Below, one piece after another: positions 55,385 to 64,000 of a DNA stretch of 64,000 nucleotides. The position numbers were made by a program, and so were the translations under genes. How positions within the stretch are numbered: position 1 is the stretch's first letter; each line of letters starts with the position of its first letter. A model generated the notes under the pieces. It was not told the origin of the DNA. It searched no databases and was given only the letters and a program-made list of their open reading frames with translations. Origin of the DNA: Odontesthes bonariensis (lineage: Eukaryota > Chordata > Actinopteri > Atheriniformes > Atherinopsidae); assembly GCF_027942865.1 (NCBI RefSeq), contig NC_134510.1, positions 5,056,001-5,120,000 of the forward strand, read 5' to 3'.

Positions 55385-55862
55385 ATTTGGGCCACACTTT
55401 CACTCTGCCACAGCTCACCAGGACAATATCTTCATTGGAATGAGCACTCTCGGGTAGCAGTCCTGCTTTGTGGAGCTCCTCTTCGGCGTCTTCACTCACT
55501 GTGCATGCCATAGAGCCGTTATCAAGCAGGGCCTGCAATCCAACCTTGTCATTCACCAGCACATCAGTGTAGAATAAATCGTCTGCCTTCTCAAGCTTGT
55601 GTATGTTCTGACAGATTACAACACTGTTATTTTGAGCAGACTTGCAGTTTTCTTCATACTGGGGGATCAAGTCTTCTTTCAGTTCGAGGGTCTGACATGA
55701 TGGACTCACACTTTGCCCTCCAGAGTGTGAGTGTGAGAGTGTCAGTTTCCCTGGTTTGGCGTGTGGCTCTCCGATCGTGCTTGGCGTGGTGTGGCTTTTG
55801 TACGGTCTCTCTTCTGGTGGCCGGGCTCCAAGCATCCGAAACACCTTTTCTCTTTCATGCAA
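55385..55862 (-). pseudogene. E2 protease, active-site part
   Basis: The frame has ALLDNGSMACTVSE at the position of the catalytic D-S/T-G loop, here D-N-G, followed by a VLVSCGRVKVW strand. The N-terminal part overlaps the end of gag in another frame. Confidence 0.7.
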
Positions 55863-56960
55863 TGTTCACGTGTCATATGGGTCTTCTCGCCACACACACG
55901 GCAGACGGAGGGACGTGACCACTGGGTCGGCTGTTGGATTGGTGAGGCTGTCCTAGACAGGATGCTTTCCAGCATGCTCAGCACTCTTTCTAATGCCTCT
56001 GCTTCTGTAGTGGTGACTGCACTCTTTTTTTGTCTGTGCAGTGAAATCTTGAACACTGGCTCTCATTGCAATTAACTCCTCTGCTGCAGGGCTGCAAGTA
56101 GCTGTAGCTGCTGTTGCCACCACAAACCTCTCTGCCCTAGAAGGCCTCTTCCTTGCCTGACGTTCTCTCTGGTGCTCATCGATAGCCTCTTGGACTTCCA
56201 TAGCTGACCATTTGCTAATGGGCTTACACCGGAACACACTGGAGAGGTCAGAGCTGGGGCAGTTCCGAATGAACATCATGGCAACTTCCGCAGGCATGTT
56301 CTCCATCTTCCCACCACTCCTCCGTAGCTGTCTGTCAGCGTGTTCAGCTGCTGTGTTTAGTCGGACCCAGTAGTCCACTGGGCTTTCATCCACATCTGGC
56401 TGCGTAGCGTAGAAATCCGCCAAAGGTAAACTGGACATGGGACAATCACTGAAATATCTTCTGAGGATATCATATATTATTTCAGGATTTGCAGCCTTGT
56501 CTGAGTTACTCTTCAGTCCTACCTTGACGATGTTCTTTGCCCGTCCCAACAGGTGACCGAGGATCTCATCCACCTGTTCCACAGTGGAGCAGCCTTTTTT
56601 GTTCAGATATGTGTCCATCACATCTATCCACTCTTGGACAGTGTATTTGTCTGTGCAGTCTCCTCGGTACACAGCTGGTTCCTTAGCATCTGTCTTCACC
56701 ACAACACTCAGTCGGGACATATCGGGTGAGAATGGCGAGGGATTCAGCAATGGAGGGGTGGTGGGGGATGGGGAGTCTCTTATAGGGGCTGCTGTCTGGT
56801 TGGCTAACAGGCGATTAGCAACAGAGTCACCAATCTGGGTCCCCAACTCTCCCAGCAGGCCACGTATCTGCTCTAAGGTATCATTATCAGTGGTGGTGGG
56901 GGTTGAAGACTTGGGCATCACTACAGGTGTAGGCTGTTCTGCAGATCTGGCCCCACCCAC
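55742..56960 (-). pseudogene. E2 gag
   Basis: 56960-55953 gives a proline-rich N-terminus and a capsid-like domain (EWIDVMDTYLNKKGC, DYWVRLNTAAEHADRQLRR). A frameshift near 56050 moves the C-terminus to 56056-55742, which has two zinc-knuckle-like blocks (CRVCGEKTHMTREHC and CFGCLEPGHQKRDR, the second lacking its last Cys). Confidence 0.8.
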
Positions 56961-57358
56961 ACTTAGACCACTACCAAAGTTTAGCTGCCCAACCCTTTCT
57001 CCGTCAGGGAGATTTGCATATCTGAACCCTCTACCCCGCCCAATACACTAAACTGGTGTAAACGCCATGACAGTTTAAATTAACTCAATACAGGGTAGTC
57101 AAAATAATATGACAGACACGAAATGATCAAACAGTTAGCTATGTAAAAACAGTGCGGAAATGACCAACAGTTTCTGAATTCAGAGGGAAAATTTAGAATG
57201 GAGATGATTTTTTTAAAAAATCCTTTTTTAAATTTTTTTTTTCTTTCAATAAACACAATAAACGATGTCTCTGATCCTCGGATTCTTCCTGCGCCCAGCA
57301 CGATACGCTTACTTGCTCACAGCTTGACCTCAGCGATCTACAATGGCTGATCTGAAGC

Positions 57359-57375
57359 ATCCGGGTCACGGCACC
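57359..57375 (-). promoter_or_regulatory. E2 primer-binding site, tRNA-His type
   Basis: The plus-strand sequence ATCCGGGTCACGGCACC equals the 3' end of eukaryotic tRNA-His (without the final A) with one mismatch. It lies three bases inside the 5' LTR end, as expected for a retroelement PBS read on the minus strand. Confidence 0.8.
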
Positions 57376-57378
57376 GTT

Positions 57379-58046
57379 TGTAGCAGGTGGTTTTCTGCGT
57401 TCTGTTGTGTTGACAAGTGAGACGCACACTGGTGTTGAGTATCGATGGGGCTTTTAATCTTCAGAATAAAAGAAAAACACACAGGCGTCACACACACCGA
57501 GCCACACTGCAACTCTCCACACTCAGTTCAGAGCTCACACAGCTCTTTTTCCACTGTATATTACACAATACTCTATAGCTCATACTGTATCACAGTTAAT
57601 ATGAAGGCAGTGTGCTTTATAAAACAAAATTCCAAATGCAACGAAAATGCATTAAATATTTCCCACTTCTCTCAGTGTAAAAAAATAAATCATTTCACCC
57701 ACATTAACACATTTTTTTTATAGTGGAAAAATATATATTTTGAAAAGAACATGAGCTGAACCAACCGACCGGTAAAAAGAAAGGAAAATAATTCAGACAA
57801 AGGAGAGAGTGCATATCGTGACTCACCAGTTCAGAGCTCACACAGCTCTTTGACACTAGGTGGTGCAACGCCAAACAATACCCCAGAGAAACGAAGGGAA
57901 CACAATAGAAAATCGCCATAGGAACCTTTCTTCTCCTTTTCTTTTACAGACAGAAAATAATTATTTTGGGAAAGTTCACCACATAAAAGAAAGATTTTAG
58001 GGAAAATAAATCGACAAAAAAATATGTCACTTTTGACTTGGCTACA
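57379..58046 (-). repeat. E2 5' LTR (668 bp)
   Basis: Ends TGTAGC/GCTACA. Roughly a dozen differences from the other LTR over their shared length. It lacks the about 320-bp segment present in the left LTR. Confidence 0.88.
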
Positions 58047-59060
58047 TAATGAACGACTTGTAAAGGAGAGGATCACCTTTAAACACTGGAACCTCCTTAC
58101 GTGGTAGACTTGACAGGTTGTGCTGTCTATCAAGCATCTCTGTGATGACACTTTGTTTCTGTAACACCTGATGGATGTCTTTGTCATCAGCCATTTGTCT
58201 TGCAGATTGTCTCTGGCTGCTACCCACTGGTATATTCCAGGACCAGAGCTCTGCACTACTATCTCTGCTGATGGCTGTACTCTATCATCTTTTTCCTCCT
58301 CCTTCACCTTTTGTCTCGAGGATCTTTTAAAGACATAACTACCTACTCATGCCATTTTCTTCATACGACTCTAACACCGTAGATTCTGCAAGTGCAGCAT
58401 CAACTTCTAACGTCTCTCTTTTAGCCTTGAGGTTAGCTTCCTCAAGATCAAGAGCTTGTTTTTGTTCTAATGCTAGTGCGAGGAGAGCTGCATGTATTGC
58501 TGCCTCCTTGGCGGGCACAGTTGACACTGAGCTCCCTGAGGATCTTCTTGACCCACCTGAGTCAACTGATCCATATTTACCTTTTGGTCTGCAATCCTGT
58601 AGATAAACTTGCGAAACACTGCTGCCCACATCTTCTTCATCTTGTTCTAGGGAAACCTCTGAAGGTGCGGTTGGAACCTTTTCTATTTACTCACGCAAGG
58701 CGACTGACCCATTCCAAAGAATTTTCAACATATGCCTTCACTGACATTAATTTGTTGGTGAACCATTCCTGACCCACTTTCCTTTCTTCTTCATCCATTA
58801 AAGGAATTCTGGAATCACTGAGCTCCACTAATTCTTTATGCAAGTTGCATACATCACTTTGCAAAAGATCTTGCACTCTGTATACATCTTCATTATTATC
58901 CATGAGCTCATCAATTTCTTTCACTTTAGTTGTGAGCTGGCCGAATGTTACCTTTGTTGTTCCAATTAGTCTATGCAGTTCTTCTTGTAATGCCTTTTCA
59001 GTGTGTCTTCTGACTTTCCAGTGAAGTTTTCTGACTTTATGTTGTGGCAGCTCCTTCTAG
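58047..59060 (-). pseudogene. BEL/Pao-like gag, N-terminal part
   Basis: Minus-strand frames at 59056-58691 (KEIDELMDNNEDVYRVQDLL, GQEWFTNKLMS), 58629-58339 (alanine-rich helix with LDLEEANLKAKRETLEVDAA) and about 58307-58051 (ending FKGDPLLYKSF) match the coiled N-terminal half of BEL-type gag. The last residues continue directly into 35716-35210 once E2 is ignored. Confidence 0.75.
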
Positions 59061-59394
59061 CTCTGCATGCCACCAACGGAGCTAGTGTTTAGCAACCAGT
59101 CTGACACAACAAAATTTCTCAAACCCAAAAATCTTCATTTAAAAATGTTTACTGATGAAATAGGTCAAAATACAAAAATAAAGCAATTATTTAAGTTCTA
59201 TATTTCCATAGTAGTTGAGGTCTTAACTGGTTGGTTGTTGCCTAATTGGTCGGTCGGTCAGAAAACTGTATCACCTTTACCCCTTCCTACATGGATTTAT
59301 ATTTAGGCTATACCCCTGGATATTTAGATAATATTCCAACAAATAATAATTTAAAGCAAAATACATTTCTCAATATGGCTGTTACACTTGGTCC
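59061..59394. other. Unassigned DNA between BEL gag and LINE pieces
   Basis: No recognisable feature. It could be BEL 5' leader sequence. Confidence 0.3.
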
Positions 59395-59877
59395 TGATGA
59401 CAACAGAACAGCTGCCCAGGAAATTTTTACAATTGTGTAAATTGGAAGCTTGGCTCCGCACTGTTGAAAACCACCTGGTGACTAGTCAGGTCCCTTTAGC
59501 CAGTCTTCTATCAGTTCCCAGAGTCAGAACCAGACATGGAAAATCTGCATTCAGCTGTCTGGAACAAACTCCCAAAAAGCCTCAGATCAGCTGAAACACT
59601 CAATGTATTTAAGTCCAGGGTGAAGACACACCTATTTTCAGCTTGATTTGAATAAAGCTCCAAATCTGAAGCTTGAGTTTCAAAACTTAATCATATTTTA
59701 ACTACTGATTTTATCTGATTTTATCTGATTTTATCTATTGTTCTTATTTCTTTCTTTTTTGTTTAAACTTTAAATCATGCTTTTTATTTCTACTGTTTTA
59801 ATGTCTCTGTAAAGCACTTTGAATCACCTTGTTGTTGAATTGTGCTGTACAAATAAACTTGCCTTACCTTAAATCTA
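59395..59877 (+). repeat. Chimeric L2-like fragment
   Basis: 59440-59506 matches the ORF1 helix region of L2 copy 3 (LEAWLRTVENHLVTSQVPLAS). From 59507 it becomes the end of a different L2-like ORF2 (LLSVPRVRTRHGKSAFS) with a 3'UTR ending in TTGAATTGTGCTGTACAAATAAACTTGCC. The join of an ORF1 piece to a foreign 3' end suggests template switching or deletion. Confidence 0.65.
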
Positions 59878-60700
59878 TTTACCTCTAAAGACAAATGAGC
59901 GAGCCTCTGTTCAGGCTCTACTACATTGCCTTAAAGATACCCAGACTTGGATGGAAGTAAACTTTCTGTCTTTGAACAAAGGCAAAACTGAAATAATTTA
60001 ATTTGATCAACAAAATCTGCTAGATGGATGTGACAGTGCCATTGGCTCCTTTAAGTTTCATTGTCATCCTTTTGCAAGGAACCTTGGCGTTATCCTAGAA
60101 AGTAACTTTAGGTTTGATAAACATATATCCCATATAGTCAAGACAAGCTTCTTTCAAATTAGCCTGTTGGCAAAAGCGAAAGCTTATCTCCCAGGAAATG
60201 TCCTTGAAAGATTAATTCAGACTTTTATTATGTCACGTTTAGATTATTGTAATTCCTTGTTTGTTGGCCCATTTGCAGGTCGTTCAAAATGCTGCTGCCC
60301 ACTGGCTGACTGGAAAGAAAAGGCGTGAGCACATAACCCCTGTCCTTGCCTCTTTTACACTGGCTGCCTGTTAATTTTAGGATTCAGTTTAAGGTTTTAT
60401 TAATTGCTTTTAAATATGTAAATGGTTTGGCACCACCTTATTTATCAGAGCTTCTACAGTTCCACAATTCTGCTCGGGCACTTCGGTCGTCAAACCAGCT
60501 GCTCCTGGCAGTACCTAGGTCCAGGCTCGCCACTCGTAGCAGCTCCTAAGCTGTGGAACAGCCCACCTGTCCATGTTAGAGCAGCGCAGTCTGTTGAGTA
60601 TTTTAAAACACTCCTCAAAACGCATCTCTTCTCTTTGGCGTTCACTCATCAGCTGAGCTAGGAATCTTGGCTCTCTCACTTTCTTTTTATCCCTCTTACT
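59878..60700 (+). pseudogene. Decayed L2-like reverse-transcriptase C-terminus
   Basis: In shifting frames: [44 protein letters not shown] and ALRSSNQLLLAVPRSR. These correspond to the C-terminal third of L2-type ORF2 but from a different family than copies 3 and 4. Stops and frameshifts throughout. Confidence 0.75.
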
Positions 60701-60769
60701 CTCTTTTAATTTAACTTTTTTTTTAAACATATTTTTAATATGATTTTTCATTGATTTAAACATTGACAT

Positions 60770-62639
60770 TTAAACATGACCATTATATCCCCATCTGGCA
60801 ATAATAATAATAATAATAAAAATAAATAAATAAAATAGAATAGAATACAAATAAACAAACAGATAATAAAACAAACAAAATTATACTAATGTAGATAAAT
60901 AATAATTAATAAAACAAAATTACATTCCAATAGGGTCACAGCAGTGCACAAATTGCAGAACTTGTACAGTTTAATCACAATTCAGGGTTGTGAGTTTCCA
61001 GAAAGTCCATATAAGGTCTCCATAAGTGAGCAAAATTCTTTTTCTTTTTTACAATATATAATAGTCTCTCCAAAGCGAGACAGGACATCAGTTCTTTTGT
61101 CCACATTCCAATAGAAGGTGTGTCCATACTTTTCCACAATAATGCAATGATCCTCTAGCCTGATTAACATAGACTTTCAAATCTCTTCGAGATTCTGGTC
61201 TGACCAAGACCATAACGAATACGATTCGAAATGGCCTGGTCAACCCGCCTCCCTCGGGTTGCTACTGGTTGTGGCCAGAAAAGGCTGTGCCTAAGCTTAA
61301 GCCAATCACACCACTCTTTCCTCTGACGTATGATTTAGCTACCAGCGGGGCTAACTGGTAGATTAAACTCTTACCAAAGCCAGTAGGGAGCAAGGCGAAA
61401 ACGTCTTTCCTGTCAAGAAATGATTCAAGGGCTGTTCTTTGCTCGATTTTTAACGAGAATCTCCCGTCGAACACTTTCATTACAGCATCTACAGCAGTGT
61501 CAAAAGCTTGACGCTGCTCCATGTTGATATTGAATGAAGCGCTTCCGTGTACAATCCATGGGTTGAGTGGCAGTTCAACCACGTCACTACCTTGAACACG
61601 CCTCTACCCTGGGCCGTTGGCGCTGCTCAAAGTTGATTGCTTCCCGACAAAGTGGGTGGAGTTCCCATTTTTTCGGGAACTCGAATCCACCTGAATGAGC
61701 AGTTTGCCTGAGTAAGTGTAGCAGAGCCGAAGGTGTTGCGTCACTGCGAGGGCGGAGCCTGGGTAATTATCCTCCTGGCTTGTAAGAGTCCAAAGTCAAT
61801 GAGCAATGACTCCTGCTGAGACACCACAAAGTTCTCTGAGAATATTCCCAGTAAACATATTTTGGCTCGCAATGGAATTTCCCTTCCAACTATGAGACTG
61901 ATACAATGTAATACATTTTTCCAGAATTGGTGTATCTTTGTACATTCCTACAAGCAATGAATTAATGTACCCTTTTCTTCTCTGCATTTCACACAAACAT
62001 CAGGTACATTAGGGTACATATGATTCAACCTGCAAGGTGTAAGATAAGTGCGCAGTAACCACTTATATTGTAGCAGCTTATATCTGGTATTAACTGACTG
62101 GGTCTGAGCCTTAAAACAAGCCCTTTCCCTGTCAACTTCCTGGATATCCTCCTTTAAATCAGTTATCCATGCCTCACGCTTTTTAGAAGAGGACTCTTTT
62201 GAATGTTGTAACAGTAAATCATAGAACAGTGAAAATTGTCCTCTGCCCTCCATGCGGGATAGAGTCAAGTCCTCGATTTTAGATAGTGGGGGTACAGTCA
62301 ATTGCTTATGTGTGGATAAAATAAAATGTTTAAGTTGGAGGTATTTAAAGAAGTGCTTTCTTGGAATACCATATTTCTCACACAGGTGATTATATGATAA
62401 CAAGCTACCTTCTGCATATAAATCCAAATTTTTTTGCAGCACCTTTGTCAAACCACATCTTAAATCCACCATCTGCTCTCCCTGGTATGAAACAATTATT
62501 GCCCCATATAGGGGTAAACTGTGATAATGCTGGTGTGTCTCCAACCTGTTGGTGTGCAGAGTACCACACTGAAATGGTATTTCGAAGAAAGGGATTTTTT
62601 GTTTGTTTAATTAGTCTTCTGACACTTGCTGAATATAAA
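60770..62639 (-). pseudogene. L1-type LINE ORF2 C-terminus, interrupted
   Basis: The frame 62544-61948 and its upstream extension encode NPFLRNTISVWYSAH, CEKYGIPRKHFFKYLQLKHF, RLNHMYPNVPDVCVKCREEKGTL and similar blocks of the L1 ORF2 C-terminal region with its CX2C motif. 61996-61796 and 61170-60982 hold the remaining tail. An A/T-rich 3' end lies at 60780-60930. It is interrupted at about 61171-61795 by foreign DNA and at 62640 by L2 copy 6. Confidence 0.8.
61171..61795 (-). pseudogene. RecQ-like helicase fragment inserted in the L1
   Basis: The frame 61582-61262 has an upstream helix, then LKIEQRTALESFLDRKDVFALLP and TGFGKSLIYQL (Walker A, G-x-G-K-S) followed by APLVAKS. This is the Q-motif and motif I region of RecQ-family helicases. 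Only the beginning of the helicase is present. Similar fragments occur in some DNA transposons, so it may be transposon-borne; a processed host pseudogene is an alternative. Confidence 0.55.
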
Positions 62640-64000
62640 TTCAATTCAATTCAATTCAATTCATTTTTATTTATATAGCGCCAAATACAACAAATGTCAT
62701 CTCAAGGCACTTAGATAATAAAGTCCAATTCAAGCCAATTGGAATTCAATTCATTGTAATCATAATTATTCATAAAATAATCCAATTCGTTCATATAGAG
62801 CCAATTCAAAAACAATTTCCTAGCTAAGGAAACCAACATATTGCACTGAAAATGTTTTCTTTTTCGGTCCAATCTCCCGTCCTGAGCGTGCCTGAGGCGA
62901 CTGTGGAGAGAAACGACTCCCTTTTAACAGGAAGAAACCTCTGGCAGAACCAGACTCAGGAAGGGTGGCCATCCGCCTCGGCCAGCTGGGGTTTGAGAAG
63001 ACAGAAAGGGGGGGGGGCTGGCGGCACTGTAACACCATTCAAAGGATATCTGTTGGAACAGGGAAACACGAGTTAATGACCACAATAATGTCACATATAC
63101 ATAAAGAGAGTAAAGTGAGGAAAGGTGTGACAGATGAGGCCCCCCAGCAGTCTAGGCCTATAGCAGCTTAACTATGGGATGTTTCAGGATCACCTGAGCC
63201 ATCCCTAACTATAAGCTTTATAAAAAAGGAAAGTTTTAAGCCTGGTCTTAAAAGTGGAAAGGGTGTCTGCTTCCCAGACATTTACTGGCAGCTTATTCCA
63301 CAAGAGAGGGGCCTGATAACTGAAGGCTCTGCCTCCCATTCTACTTTTAGAAACTCTGGGAACCTCAAGTAAACCTGCAGTTTGGGAACGAAGTGCTCTG
63401 TTAGGAAAATATCTTATAATGAGATCTTTAAGATATGATGGAGCTCGGTCATTAAGAGCTTTATAGGTTAGGATTTTGGATCATTTTGGATCAACTGAAG
63501 GCTTTTCAGAGAATATGTGGGACAGCCCAATAATAAAGAATTACAGTAGTCCAGTCTTGAAGTAACAAATGCATGGAGCAGTTTTTCTGCATCACTCTGA
63601 GACAAGATGTTCCTGATTTTAACAATATTACGAAGATGAAAGAAGGCAGTCCTAGAAACCTGTTTTATATGCGAGTCAAATGATAAATTCTGGTCAAAAA
63701 TAACTCCAAGGTTCCTCACTGTAGAACTGGAAGCCAAGGAAATACCATCTAGAGTAACTATATAGCTAGACAATTTCTCCCTGAAACGCTCAGGTCCAAA
63801 GATAATGACTTCAGTTTTGTCTGAATTTAGAAGCAGACAGTTCTGAGTCATCCAGGACTTTATGTCTTCAAGACATGCTTGTAGTCTGACCAACCTATTG
63901 GGTTCATCTGGTTTTATAGATAAGTACAGCTGAGTATCATCAGCATAGCAATGGAAATTTATGCCATGCTGTCTAATAATGTTACCTAATGGAAGCACGT
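62640..64000 (-). mobile_element. L2-clade LINE copy 6, runs off the window
   Basis: Tail, 3'UTR and ORF2 C-terminus homologous to copies 3 and 4. The frame 63998-63468 holds [12 protein letters not shown]. About 100 bp of ORF2 between the IQN and the YLKDLI regions are deleted (near 63470), so it is inactive. The remainder lies beyond 64000. Confidence 0.9.

Larger units (their letters stand above)
35717..58046 (-). mobile_element. Gypsy-type LTR retrotransposon E2 (host of nested insertions)
   Basis: Minus-strand element with LTR ends TGTAGC/GCTACA and a 4-bp TSD TAAT (35713-35716, 58047-58050). In coding order it has the 5' LTR 58046-57379, a tRNA-His-type PBS, gag 56960-55742, protease, RT-RNase H 54505-52412, integrase 52400-46712, a PPT at 46308-46318 and the 3' LTR from 46307 to 35717. 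Three insertions break it: G1 in the 3' LTR, an L2 in the integrase C-terminus and an L2 tail in protease. Protease-RT-RNase H-integrase order and a GPY-like integrase C-terminus place it in Gypsy. Confidence 0.88.

Noticed and set aside
35210..58629. Possible intact, active endogenous retrovirus with envelope
   Set aside because: No envelope-like frame was found. E2, G1 and the BEL gag all contain stops, frameshifts, deletions or insertions.

Overview
This window is eukaryotic, from a ray-finned (teleost) fish genome. It holds two spliced melanocortin-receptor genes. The repeats are of kinds common in teleosts: L2, L1, Gypsy, BEL, hAT and tRNA-derived SINEs. There are no operons, ribosome-binding sites, CRISPR arrays or other prokaryotic features. 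The species cannot be named from the sequence alone.

Left part (about 4.6-19.7 kb): mc5r (+, four coding exons, 4700-12457) and mc2r (-, two coding exons, 15906-19705) face each other tail to tail, 3.4 kb apart. This is the same convergent order as MC5R/MC2R on human chromosome 18. Both genes are interrupted at the identical phase-2 position inside the DRY motif at the end of TM3. mc5r has two further coding introns. MC2R is the ACTH receptor (it needs MRAP). MC5R is a broadly expressed alpha-MSH/ACTH receptor. Both signal through Gs/cAMP. The introns have collected transposons: a TAA-flanked MITE, a 644-bp terminal-inverted-repeat element ending 70 bp before exon 3, a third MITE, a LINE 3' end, a decayed LTR element, a fossil Tc1-like element, a hAT MITE with a perfect 8-bp duplication, and an RT fragment.

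Middle part (19.7-35 kb): I see no host gene. It contains a TTAA-flanked foldback element with a SINE in its loop, a LINE tail that also occurs at 1.2 kb, a decayed BED-finger hAT transposon (26852-31215) that hosts a MITE, a Helitron-like piece, a 22-bp minisatellite and a SINE, an old L2 copy, and a solo LTR flanked by AGATT.

Right part (35-64 kb): this is almost entirely nested retrotransposons. A BEL/Pao-like gag is split by a Gypsy element called E2 here (35717-58046, TSD TAAT, tRNA-His-type PBS). The left LTR of E2 is split by a second Gypsy element called G1 (36182-45779, TSD GCTTC). The pol of G1 is split by a nearly full-length L2 (37865-42621, TSD ATCCA). E2 also carries a second long L2 (47120-51319) and a short L2 tail (54968-55384). 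To the right lie chimeric and decayed L2-like pieces, an L1 ORF2 fragment containing a RecQ-like helicase fragment, and a sixth L2 copy that runs off the window.

The most interesting signals are in the retroelements. G1 has a CCCAAAC slippery heptamer plus a possible pseudoknot at its gag/pol overlap, and a 13-bp inverted repeat across its LTR/leader junction. Two independent L2 copies share an in-frame UAA between endonuclease and reverse transcriptase.
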